Part shown: positions 1 to 5,261 of the stretch, in pieces
Layout of the letters: each line of letters begins with the position of its first letter
Position numbering within the stretch: the stretch's first letter is position 1
Translations under genes and position numbers: made by a program
The notes under the pieces: generated by a model
Told to the model about the DNA's origin: nothing
What the model saw: only the letters and a program-made list of their open reading frames with translations
Database searches by the model: none
Assembly (NCBI GenBank): GCA_944363005.1
Contig: CALVTV010000181.1
Span: forward strand, 1 to 5,261
Direction: 5' to 3'
Length of the DNA: 5,261 nucleotides
Source: an uncultured Clostridia bacterium
Lineage (GTDB): Bacteria > Bacillota > Clostridia > Christensenellales > Aristaeellaceae

Positions 1-608
1 ATCGTCACCGACGGCATCACCATCGGCAGCTTCACGCGAAACAGCGTTTGCAGGCCGGTCGCTCCGTCGATGCTCGCCGCCTCGATCAAATCGCCCGGCA
101 CGTTCTGCAGGCCCGCGATGTAGATAATCATCATGTAGCCGATCTGCTGCCAGCACATCAGGATAATCAGGCCCCAGAAGCCGTAGCGCGCATCCAGCGC
201 CAGCAGCGGCAGGCCCAGGTTGGTCAAAATGCCGTTGAGCAGGATCTGCCAGATATAGCCCAGCACGATGCCGCCGATCAGGTTGGGCAGGAAGAACACC
301 GTGCGGAAGGCGTTGGTGCCCTTGAGGCCGCGGGTGAGCGCCAGGGCGAGCATGAAGGCCAGCACGTTGATGAGGATGGTCGAGACGATGGTGAACTTCG
401 CCGTAAACCAGAACGCATCCACAAACGTCGCGTCGGCAAACACCTTGATGTAGTTGTCAAAGCCGACGAACGTCGTGCGGCTGATGGTGGTGAACTTATG
501 GAAGGAGAGATAGATGCCCCAGATGAACGGCCAGACAAAGCCGATGATGAACGCGGCCAATGTCGGGAGCAGAAACACCGGCCAATACTTGCGGATCGCT
601 TTTTCCAT
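1..608 (-). CDS. Carbohydrate ABC transporter permease, MalF-type (3' end outside window)
   Basis: This is the first 202 codons of a binding-protein-dependent sugar permease; the reading frame stays open past base 1. The protein would sit in the cytoplasmic membrane and form the translocation channel with a second permease. Four hydrophobic segments are visible, at about residues 11-35, 68-92, 103-125 and 143-166. They are followed by the EAA loop that docks the ATPase: E176-A-A, then G182, then V192-K-L-P195, which matches the family spacing EAA-x3-G-x9-I-x-LP. Family members are about 290-300 residues, so roughly the last third (TM5 and TM6) is missing. The ATG at 608 was chosen over an in-frame ATG at 617 because GGGAGGA at 618-624 is 9 bases from the former and directly abuts the latter. 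It lies 133 bases after the binding-protein gene on the same strand, so they form one operon. A MalG-type second permease probably follows outside the window. The sugar cannot be named from sequence alone. Confidence 0.93.
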   Translation of the reverse strand, partial: MEKAIRKYWPVFLLPTLAAFIIGFVWPFIWGIYLSFHKFTTISRTTFVGFDNYIKVFADATFVDAFWFTAKFTIVSTILINVLAFMLALALTRGLKGTNAFRTVFFLPNLIGGIVLGYIWQILLNGILTNLGLPLLALDARYGFWGLIILMCWQQIGYMMIIYIAGLQNVPGDLIEAASIDGATGLQTLFRVKLPMVMPSVT

Positions 609-617
609 GACGGACAT

Positions 618-624
618 TCCTCCC
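618..624 (-). promoter_or_regulatory. Ribosome-binding site of the permease; decides its start
   Basis: GGGAGGA read on the minus strand, 9 bases before the ATG at 608. The alternative in-frame ATG at 617 directly abuts this site with no spacer, so it is an unlikely start. Confidence 0.8.
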
Positions 625-637
625 GTTCTCGTGTTGG

Positions 638-682
638 CAGTCTGCAAAAGCGCACAGTGCGCCGCGCGGCTTTTGCAGACTG
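638..682 (-). repeat. Long perfect hairpin before the permease gene
   Basis: A 14-base perfect inverted repeat (CAGTCTGCAAAAGC at 638-651, its complement at 669-682) encloses a 17-base GC-rich loop. Neither end is followed by a T-tract on either strand, so it does not look like an intrinsic terminator. In the leftward transcript it sits after the binding-protein terminator-like hairpin and ends 13 bases before the permease Shine-Dalgarno. By analogy with the stabilising intercistronic structures of maltose-type operons, it could protect a processed mRNA end or tune permease translation. The function is inferred; the repeat itself is seen directly. Confidence 0.75.
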
Positions 683-690
683 TCGAAATC

Positions 691-727
691 AAAAACGGAG
701 GGCAGGCGGACATCCCGCCCGCCCTCC
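691..727 (-). terminator. Intercistronic intrinsic terminator or attenuator after the binding-protein gene
   Basis: Read on the minus strand, a 13-base-pair GC-rich stem (727-715 pairing with 709-697, with one G-U wobble) has a 5-base loop. It is followed by one G and then TTTTT (695-691). It begins 14 bases past the binding-protein stop codon. The stem and short T-tract match a rho-independent terminator. Because the permease of the same system follows, it is more likely a partial terminator that lowers permease expression than a full operon end. Confidence 0.75.
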
Positions 728-741
728 CGGGCTTTAGCGTA

Positions 742-2010
742 TCACTCGAGCATCTGGTACTCGGACGCCCAGCCATCCACAAACGCGGAGACCACAGCAT
801 CCCAGTCGCCGGTGCCGGCCGCGTAAGCGGTCAGCGCGGAGCCCAGCGCATTCTTCCACTCCTCGGACGGGATCGTGGAGAACGCCCAGGACACCGGAAC
901 CTTGCCCGCGGCGGTCATCTCGTTGTTGATCTTCATGAAGCCGTTGGTGCCCTCATACTCGCCGGTGAACGTGTCAAACGGCACGACGAAGCCCATGTCC
1001 TGGGACATGCTCTTGCGGCCCTCGTCAGAGGTGATGACCCACTCCAGGAACGCGAGCGTCGCCTGAATGTCCTCTTCGTCGGCCAGCGCGTTCACGCACC
1101 AGAAGTTCTCGGTGCCGGAGCACAGGCCCTGGTTCTCTTCGCCTTCCACGCCGATGTAGATCGGGAGCATGGTCACGTTCTCCGCGCCCAGCGCCTCGCT
1201 CACGCTCGCCCACTCCCAGGAGCCGTTCTGATAGAACACGGCCTTGCCGTTGATGAACTCGTTGCGGGCGTCGTCGCCGGTCTTGGAGGCCAGCAGCGTC
1301 GGATCGCAGGTGGAATCGGTGATGTACAGATCCCAGATCTGCTTGTAGTTGTCAAGGTAGGTGCCCGCGATTTCGCGCTTCAGGTTCACGCCGTCCGCCT
1401 GATACTCGTAGTAGATCGGCAGGTTGGCCAGGTGAGTCTTGTAGCGCCAGTCGGAGGAGCCGTCCATGCCGGCGGACGCAAACGCGCCGTCGATGCCCAG
1501 CTCGTCCTTGCGGGCCTGGATGTCATCGGCCACTTCCTTGAGCTTGGCAAAGGAGGTGATGTCCTCCGCCTTGTAGCCGGCCTTCTCCAGCAGCGCCGTG
1601 TTGGCAATCAGGCCGTAGCTCTCGATGCAGTAGGCGATGGCCATCACGCCGTCCTCGTCGATGAGCGCGTAGTTGTCGGAGGTCAGGTGCTCGTAGAGCG
1701 CGCTCTCGGACAGGTCATAGCAGTAGTCCTTCCAGTTCGCCAGGCCGACCGGGCCGTTGACCTGGAACAGCGTCGGCGGATCGCTCTTTTCGATCTCGCT
1801 CATGAGCGTCGTCTCGTAGTTGCCGGACGCCGCCGTCACCACCGTCACCGCCACGCCGGTCTGCTCGGTGTAGAGCTTGGCCAACTCCTGCCACTGATCA
1901 TTCTGCTCGGGCTTGAAGTTCAGGTAGTAGACGGAACCCTCGGCGGACGCCGTCATGGCCAGGCACAGGCAAACCGTCAGCGCCAGAACCAAAGCAACGA
2001 TTTTCTTCAT
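742..2010 (-). CDS. Extracellular sugar-binding protein of an ABC transporter
   Basis: A 422-residue family 1-type (MalE-like) solute-binding protein that would capture a sugar or oligosaccharide outside the membrane and deliver it to the permease encoded just downstream. Residues 1-23 form a signal peptide: K2-K3, a hydrophobic core from I4 to about M19, and an A21-S22-A23 signal peptidase I-type site before E24. The mature part has typical features: a DPPTLFQVNG-like early segment (about 77-86), a G255-K-A-V-F-Y-Q-N-G-S-W stretch (255-265), and a C-terminal F-V-V-P region (341-344). It is aromatic- and acid-rich and has no transmembrane segment after the signal. The start at ATG 2010 is chosen because GGAAGGAG lies 9 bases upstream and the signal peptide begins there; the frame is open further upstream only through a TTG at 2091. 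There is no canonical lipobox: C14 is preceded by L-T-V and C16 follows one residue later. This is unusual for a Gram-positive binding protein. Ligand unknown. Confidence 0.93.
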   Translation of the reverse strand: MKKIVALVLALTVCLCLAMTASAEGSVYYLNFKPEQNDQWQELAKLYTEQTGVAVTVVTAASGNYETTLMSEIEKSDPPTLFQVNGPVGLANWKDYCYDLSESALYEHLTSDNYALIDEDGVMAIAYCIESYGLIANTALLEKAGYKAEDITSFAKLKEVADDIQARKDELGIDGAFASAGMDGSSDWRYKTHLANLPIYYEYQADGVNLKREIAGTYLDNYKQIWDLYITDSTCDPTLLASKTGDDARNEFINGKAVFYQNGSWEWASVSEALGAENVTMLPIYIGVEGEENQGLCSGTENFWCVNALADEEDIQATLAFLEWVITSDEGRKSMSQDMGFVVPFDTFTGEYEGTNGFMKINNEMTAAGKVPVSWAFSTIPSEEWKNALGSALTAYAAGTGDWDAVVSAFVDGWASEYQMLE

Positions 2011-2019
2011 GGTAAAAGT

Positions 2020-2027
2020 CTCCTTCC
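2020..2027 (-). promoter_or_regulatory. Ribosome-binding site of the binding-protein gene; decides its start
   Basis: GGAAGGAG on the minus strand, 9 bases before the ATG at 2010. It supports this ATG over an in-frame TTG at 2091, which would put about 27 non-signal residues before the signal peptide. Confidence 0.85.
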
Positions 2028-2082
2028 GATTGATGATATTCTGTACGGGAATCTCGCGCTTTCCCGCATGCAGCGAAACAGC

Positions 2083-2092
2083 GTTGCGCAAC
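2083..2092. promoter_or_regulatory. Possible third operator-like palindrome
   Basis: GTTGCGCAAC is a perfect 10-base palindrome with the central CG step usual in LacI-family sites. Its centre is about 17 bases from the nearest tandem operator. It could be an auxiliary site, but it is short and a chance palindrome in GC-rich DNA is plausible. Confidence 0.25.
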
Positions 2093-2096
2093 CCTG

Positions 2097-2112
2097 CCGG
2101 AAACGTTTCCGG
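2097..2112. promoter_or_regulatory. LacI-family-type operator 1
   Basis: CCGGAAACGTTTCCGG is a perfect 16-base palindrome around a central CG. The AAACGTTT core is characteristic of LacI/GalR-family operators. It lies about 20-35 bases downstream of the predicted transcription start of the sugar-transporter operon, where a bound repressor would block elongation or open-complex escape. It only partly matches the CcpA cre consensus because the outer positions differ, so a sugar-specific LacI-type repressor is the favoured reading. No regulator gene lies in the window. Confidence 0.75.
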
Positions 2113-2122
2113 AAACGGTTAC
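2111..2122. promoter_or_regulatory. LacI-family-type operator 2, directly abutting operator 1
   Basis: GGAAACGGTTAC is an imperfect palindrome that shares the GGAAACG half with operator 1 and has the central CG. Its centre is 12 bases, just over one helical turn, from that of operator 1. Two dimers would therefore bind close together and on nearly the same face. It covers roughly +10 to +21 of the predicted leftward transcript. Confidence 0.65.
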
Positions 2123-2137
2123 GACAACCACAAGATT

Positions 2138-2166
2138 ATTATAGAATGCTTGTGCACCTTTGTCAA
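2138..2166 (-). promoter_or_regulatory. Perfect sigma-A promoter of the sugar ABC transporter operon
   Basis: On the minus strand, TTGACA (2166-2161), a 17-base spacer (2160-2144) and TATAAT (2143-2138) match the housekeeping sigma factor consensus at all twelve positions with optimal spacing. The expected start is near 2131, giving a leader of about 120 bases before the ATG at 2010. The DNA just upstream (about 2167-2195) is AT-rich and could act as an UP element. A promoter this strong, followed at once by operators, implies tight repression without inducer. Confidence 0.9.
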
Positions 2167-2276
2167 TACCTGATTAACAAACTTCGAAAATATGCGGCAC
2201 AATGAACGAACCCCCCCTGTTCTCCCGCCCCGTTCCTTCGGATCGCGCTAAAATAACGCCAATTTCCGGGCTCTGA

Positions 2277-2305
2277 TTGAATTTTCGGAGGTATTCAGAT
2301 ATAAT
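2277..2305 (+). promoter_or_regulatory. Sigma-A promoter of the ychF operon
   Basis: TTGAAT (2277-2282), a 17-base spacer and TATAAT (2300-2305): a perfect -10 box and a -35 box matching the consensus at four of six positions, including the TTGA core. The expected start is near 2312, giving a leader of about 49 bases before the ATG at 2361. No operator-like palindrome overlaps it, consistent with housekeeping expression. Confidence 0.82.
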
Positions 2306-2360
2306 AGATAGGTTGAAATACCCCATATCAGAGTATATACCGATTCGGAGGCATGCATAC

Positions 2361-3458
2361 ATGAAACTTGGCGTCGTCGGACTGCCCAACGTGGGCAAAT
2401 CCACCCTGTTCAACGCGATCACGAAGGCGGGCGCGGAAGCCGCCAACTATCCTTTCTGCACCATTGAACCCAACACAGGCATGGTCTGCGTGCCGGATGG
2501 GCGGCTTGACCAACTGGCCGACATGTACCACCCCAAGAAAAAGACCCCCGCGGTCATCGAATTCGTGGACATCGCGGGCCTGGTCAAGGGCGCCAGCCAC
2601 GGCGAGGGCCTGGGCAACAAGTTCCTCTCCCATATCCGCGAGTGCGACGCCATCGTGCACGTCGTTCGCTGCTTTGAGGACCCGGACATCATCCGCCACG
2701 CGGACAGCCTCAATCCCCAGCACGACATCGAGACCATCAGCCTGGAGCTGATCGCCGCCGACCGCGAAACCGTCGCCAAGCGGGCCGAGCGCGCCGCCAA
2801 GGTGCTCAAGAGCGGCGAGAAGAAGTTCGCCGAGGAAGCGGAGCTGGGCGCCAAACTTCTCGCGCATTTGGACGAGTTGCAGCCCGCGCGCACCTGCCCG
2901 ATGACCGATAAGGAACGGGAAATCGCCCGCGAGTGGTTCCTGTTGACGACCAAGCCGGTGATCTACGCCTGCAACATCAAGGAGGACGACCTGGGCAAGG
3001 ACGAGGACACCATCCCCGGCATCCTGGACGTGAAGGCCATCGCCGCGCAGGAGAACGCCAAGGTGCTGGTCATCTCCGCGAAGATCGAAGAGGACATCGC
3101 GCAGATGGACGACGAGGAAAAGCAGATGTTCCTCGAAGAGCTGGGCATCGGCCGCAGCGGCCTGGACCGGCTGATCACGGAGTGCTATGACCTGCTGGGC
3201 CTGATCTCCTTCCTGACGGCGGGCGCGGACGAGTGCCGTGCCTGGACGATCAAGCGCGGCACCAAGGCCCCGCAGGCCGCCGGCAAGATCCATAGCGACT
3301 TTGAGCGCGGCTTCATCCGCGCGGAGATCGTCTCCTTTGCCGACCTGATGGAAAACGGCTCCATGACCGCCTGCAAGGAAAAGGGCCTTGTGCGCAGCGA
3401 AGGCAAGGACTACGTCATGCAGGACGGCGACATCACCCTCTTCCGCTTCAACGTGTAA
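2361..3458 (+). CDS. ychF: Redox-regulated P-loop ATPase YchF (Obg-like, OLA1 family)
   Basis: A 365-residue protein, essentially the usual family length (about 363). It belongs to the Obg-related TRAFAC NTPases but prefers ATP; it associates with ribosomes and is linked to oxidative-stress control in other bacteria. Visible motifs are the P-loop G7-L-P-N-V-G-K-S14, switch I around T34, the G3 motif D70-I-A-G73 within a DIAGLVKGAS stretch, the G4-equivalent N205-I-K-E208 in place of NKxD (the change that marks the ATP-preferring YchF group), and S239-A-K. A charged helical, likely coiled-coil segment (about 130-180) and a C-terminal TGS domain (about 280-363, ending D-I-T-L-F-R-F-N-V) complete the architecture. 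C33 in the PFCTIEPNTG segment lies where the E. coli protein also has a cysteine. The ATG at 2361 is preceded by GGAGG 9 bases upstream; an upstream TTG (2277) lies inside the promoter and is rejected. The fprA gene follows after 25 bases with no terminator. Confidence 0.97.
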   Translation: MKLGVVGLPNVGKSTLFNAITKAGAEAANYPFCTIEPNTGMVCVPDGRLDQLADMYHPKKKTPAVIEFVDIAGLVKGASHGEGLGNKFLSHIRECDAIVHVVRCFEDPDIIRHADSLNPQHDIETISLELIAADRETVAKRAERAAKVLKSGEKKFAEEAELGAKLLAHLDELQPARTCPMTDKEREIAREWFLLTTKPVIYACNIKEDDLGKDEDTIPGILDVKAIAAQENAKVLVISAKIEEDIAQMDDEEKQMFLEELGIGRSGLDRLITECYDLLGLISFLTAGADECRAWTIKRGTKAPQAAGKIHSDFERGFIRAEIVSFADLMENGSMTACKEKGLVRSEGKDYVMQDGDITLFRFNV

Positions 3459-3468
3459 CGCCCATATG

Positions 3469-3475
3469 AAAGGAG
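3469..3475 (+). promoter_or_regulatory. Ribosome-binding site of fprA; decides its start
   Basis: AAAGGAG, 8 bases before the ATG at 3484. It overlaps the second codon onward of another in-frame ATG at 3466, which has no Shine-Dalgarno of its own, so 3484 is preferred. Confidence 0.8.
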
Positions 3476-3483
3476 TTGTCCCC

Positions 3484-4725
3484 ATGGCAAACCCGCATGC
3501 ACTTTCCTGCCTGCCCACGGCCCGCAAAATCCACGAGGATCTGTTCTACGTGGGCGCCAGCGACCGGCGCATCACGCTCTTTGAAAACGTGTTTCCCGTC
3601 GCCCACGGCGTCTCCTACAACGCCTACCTGCTTCTCGACGAAAAGACCGTGCTCTTTGACGCGGTGGACCGCGCCGTTTCCGGCACGTTCTTTGAAAACC
3701 TCGGCGCCGCGCTGGGCGGCCGGGCGCTCGACTACCTGGTCATCCATCACATGGAGCCGGACCACTGCGCGACCATCGCCGAGGTGATCGCCCGCTATCC
3801 GCAGGTGACGCTGCTGTACTCCAAGGGCGCGGAGGCGATGCTGCGCCAGTTCTTCGGCTTTGATCCCGCCGGCCACGGCCGCGCCGTCAAGGAGGGCGAG
3901 GAGCTTTGCACCGGCCGCCATACCCTGCGCTTTGTGATGGCGCCGCTGGTGCACTGGCCCGAGGTCATGATGACCTACGACGCGACGGACAAGACGCTCT
4001 TCTCCGCCGACGCCTTCGGCACGTTCGGCGCGCTGGACGGCAACCTCTACGCCGACCAGCTGCCCTTTGAAGCCGAGTGGCTGCCCGAGGCCCGCCGCTA
4101 TTACTGCAACATCGTCGGCAAGTACGGCAAGCAGGTGCAAAACGCGCTGGCCAAGGCCGCCAAGCTGGAGATTGAAACCCTCTGCCCGCTGCACGGGCCC
4201 GTCTGGCGGGCGAACATCGGCTGGTTTGCCGACAAGTACGACCTGTGGAGCCGCTATGTGCCGGAGGACGCGCAGGGTGTGCTCGTCGTCTACGGCTCCA
4301 TCTACGGCGGTACGGAGAACGCAGCCGCTTACCTGGCCGCGCGCCTGTCCGAGGGCGGCATTGCCAACGTGCGCATGTACGACGCCTCGCGCACGGACGC
4401 AAGCGTGCTGGTGGCGGAGGCCTTCCGTTGCAGCCATATCGTGCTGGCGTCCGTGACCTATAATCTCGACCTGTTCACGCCGGTGAAGAACCTGCTGACC
4501 GATCTTGCCGCCCACAACCTGCAAAACCGCAAATTCGCGCTGATCGAAAACGGCACCTGGGGCCCGGTTTCCGGCAAGCGAATGGGCGAACTGATGGCCG
4601 CCATGCCGGGCATGGAACAGGTCGGCGAAACCGTCACCCTGCGCTCCGCCCCGAACGCGGCCACCGGCGAGGCGCTCAACGCGCTGGCCGATGCCCTGCT
4701 CGCCTCCCTGCGCGAGAGCCGGTAA
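3484..4725 (+). CDS. fprA: FprA family A-type flavodiiron protein (O2/NO reductase)
   Basis: A 413-residue cytoplasmic enzyme that in anaerobes reduces O2 to water and/or NO to N2O, usually fed by rubredoxin or a similar carrier. The N-terminal metallo-beta-lactamase-like domain (about 1-255) carries every expected di-iron ligand at family spacing: H89-x-E91-x-D93 (with H94), H157, D176 in the SADAFGTFGALDG segment, and H237 in CPLHGPVW. The C-terminal flavodoxin domain (about 264-410) has the FMN phosphate loop Y270-G-S-I-Y-G-G-T-E278 and the ENGTWGPVSGKRM stretch (355-367). The length is typical of the minimal class A, with no fused rubredoxin or flavin reductase domain, so an outside electron donor is needed; none is encoded in the window. 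It lies 25 bases after ychF, with no terminator between, so co-transcription is likely. Whether O2 or NO is the main substrate cannot be told from sequence. Confidence 0.97.
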   Translation: MANPHALSCLPTARKIHEDLFYVGASDRRITLFENVFPVAHGVSYNAYLLLDEKTVLFDAVDRAVSGTFFENLGAALGGRALDYLVIHHMEPDHCATIAEVIARYPQVTLLYSKGAEAMLRQFFGFDPAGHGRAVKEGEELCTGRHTLRFVMAPLVHWPEVMMTYDATDKTLFSADAFGTFGALDGNLYADQLPFEAEWLPEARRYYCNIVGKYGKQVQNALAKAAKLEIETLCPLHGPVWRANIGWFADKYDLWSRYVPEDAQGVLVVYGSIYGGTENAAAYLAARLSEGGIANVRMYDASRTDASVLVAEAFRCSHIVLASVTYNLDLFTPVKNLLTDLAAHNLQNRKFALIENGTWGPVSGKRMGELMAAMPGMEQVGETVTLRSAPNAATGEALNALADALLASLRESR

Positions 4726-4775
4726 ACATGCGCAGACGGCAGGGGGCTCTGACGTTTGCGGCAAAAGAAATCTTC

Positions 4776-4782
4776 AGGAGGG
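4776..4782 (+). promoter_or_regulatory. Ribosome-binding site that fixes a TTG start for the acetyltransferase
   Basis: AGGAGGG is a near-perfect Shine-Dalgarno. The only start codons at suitable distance are two adjacent TTG triplets at 4789 and 4792. It lies downstream of the earlier in-frame TTG at 4756, which therefore cannot use it. Confidence 0.75.
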
Positions 4783-4788
4783 TTTCCC

Positions 4789-5232
4789 TTGTTGATCCAG
4801 GAAATTGATCGGGACAAAAAGCAGTTTCTCCCCCTCCTCTTGCTGGCCGACGAACAGGAAAGCATGATCGACCGCTACCTGGAGCGGGGCAAACTGCTCG
4901 TGCTCCTGGATCCCGATGTCCGGTGTGAATGCGTTTTGACCGACGAAGGAAACGGCATCCTCGAAATCAAGAACCTCGCCACCGTCCCCGCCTTTCAGCG
5001 GCAGGGCTACGCGCGTGCGCTCATCGAATGGGTCGCCCGAACGTACCGCTCCCGCTATACTACGCTGCAAGTGGGCACAGGCGACAGCCCGGCGACGCTT
5101 CCCTTCTATGAGAAGTGCGGCTTTGTCCGTTCGCACTGCGTCAGGAACTTTTTTACCGATCACTATGACCATCCCATATGGGAAAACGGCGTGCTGCTGC
5201 GGGACATGATCTACCTGCGCAGGCCCCTGTAA
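4789..5232 (+). CDS. GNAT-family N-acetyltransferase, substrate unknown
   Basis: A 147-residue single-domain GNAT protein that would transfer an acetyl group from acetyl-CoA to an unidentified amine. The acetyl-CoA pyrophosphate loop is visible as N62-L-A-T-V-P-A-F-Q70-R-Q-G73-Y-A75 (the Q/RxxGxG/A pattern). A motif B region L104-P-F-Y-E-K-C-G-F112 follows, and the C-terminal strand region is rich in H, D and aromatic residues (FFTDHYDHPIWENG, about 121-134). It resembles small YvbK-like acetyltransferases of Firmicutes, but no specific substrate is implied. The start is one of two adjacent TTG codons (4789 or 4792), set by AGGAGGG at 4776-4782; the difference is one residue. The gene begins 63 bases after fprA with no terminator-like hairpin between, so it may be the last gene of the ychF-fprA transcript. 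It could equally have a weak promoter of its own. No terminator is visible in the 29 bases that follow. Confidence 0.9.
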   Translation: MLIQEIDRDKKQFLPLLLLADEQESMIDRYLERGKLLVLLDPDVRCECVLTDEGNGILEIKNLATVPAFQRQGYARALIEWVARTYRSRYTTLQVGTGDSPATLPFYEKCGFVRSHCVRNFFTDHYDHPIWENGVLLRDMIYLRRPL

Positions 5233-5261
5233 TGTTCCCCCGATAACGCAAACGACCTCCC

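Larger units (their letters stand above)
2011..2360. other. Divergent intergenic control region (350 bases, no gene)
   Basis: This stretch separates the leftward transporter operon from the rightward ychF operon. It holds two outward-facing promoters whose predicted starts are roughly 180 bases apart, tandem repressor operators in the leftward leader, and both ribosome-binding sites. It is clearly more AT-rich than the flanking genes, especially at 2130-2200 and 2277-2345. It also has a run of seven C at 2211-2217 of no evident role. A weak hairpin in the leftward leader (CGGGAA at 2046-2051 with TTCCCG at 2061-2066, 9-base loop) is too short to call functional. No small open frame with a good ribosome-binding site was found. 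Confidence 0.8.

Noticed and set aside
48..737. A 229-codon plus-strand frame over the left end
   Set aside because: It lies opposite the permease, whose transmembrane segments and EAA loop are unmistakable on the minus strand; the plus-strand product is low-complexity and charged.
36..2085. A shared 13-base word (GCGAAACAGCGTT) at 36-48 and 2073-2085
   Set aside because: One copy is inside permease coding sequence and the other in the leader; the match is short and the flanks differ, so chance is the simplest explanation.
2097..2112. CcpA cre site as the sole reading of the palindrome
   Set aside because: The core fits, but outer positions deviate from the TGWAA...TTWCA pattern and a second abutting site follows; a general LacI-family operator is the safer call.
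514..2205. A 563-codon open frame on the plus strand opposite the binding-protein gene
   Set aside because: It is antisense to a clearly recognisable solute-binding protein with its own promoter and ribosome-binding site. Its translation is low-complexity, rich in H, R, Q, V and G, and matches no family; long antisense frames are expected from GC-rich codon bias.
2287..2291. GGAGG just upstream of the ychF -10 box, resembling a ribosome-binding site
   Set aside because: No start codon at proper spacing opens a meaningful frame, and the site falls inside the -35/-10 spacer, so it would not be transcribed from that promoter.
2328..3527. A 399-codon minus-strand frame opposite ychF
   Set aside because: It is a shadow of the ychF reading frame with no ribosome-binding site or recognisable domain.
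3448..4764. A 438-codon minus-strand frame opposite fprA
   Set aside because: It is an antisense shadow of a gene with all catalytic ligands intact; its composition is typical of reverse-strand GC-rich coding DNA.
5233..5261. CCTCCC at the right edge, which could be a minus-strand Shine-Dalgarno
   Set aside because: No ATG, GTG or TTG follows at suitable spacing on the minus strand, and the frame would run into the acetyltransferase gene.

Overview
The window looks like chromosomal DNA of a GC-rich, anaerobic, Clostridia-like Firmicute. This is inferred from four things: strong AGGAGG-type ribosome-binding sites before every gene, sigma-A promoters with -35/-10 boxes at or near consensus, an A-type flavodiiron protein of the clostridial type, and a MalE/MalF-style sugar importer. 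No rRNA or other taxonomic marker is present, so the assignment is tentative.

Two divergent blocks flank a 350-base control region (2011-2360). Leftward (minus strand) runs a carbohydrate ABC-transporter operon: an extracellular sugar-binding protein (2010 to 742), then the first membrane permease (608, running off the window at base 1). The leftward promoter matches the sigma-70/sigma-A consensus exactly (TTGACA, 17 bases, TATAAT). Just downstream of the expected transcription start are two back-to-back LacI-family-type operators, which suggests a strong promoter held off by a sugar-responsive repressor. Between the two transporter genes lie a terminator-like hairpin with a T-tract and then a second long perfect hairpin just before the permease ribosome-binding site. 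This fits the familiar pattern of making far more binding protein than permease.

Rightward (plus strand) runs a likely operon of ychF (universally conserved P-loop ATPase, 2361-3458), fprA (flavodiiron O2/NO reductase, 3484-4725) and a GNAT-family acetyltransferase (4789-5232, TTG start). Its own near-consensus promoter is at 2277-2305. YchF homologues are linked to oxidative-stress control and FprA detoxifies oxygen or nitric oxide, so the pairing may be functional, but this is inference.

I saw no CRISPR array, mobile element, tRNA or rRNA. Nothing in the window is a convincing new system. The most distinctive material is regulatory: the tandem operators on a perfect promoter and the double-hairpin junction inside the transporter operon.
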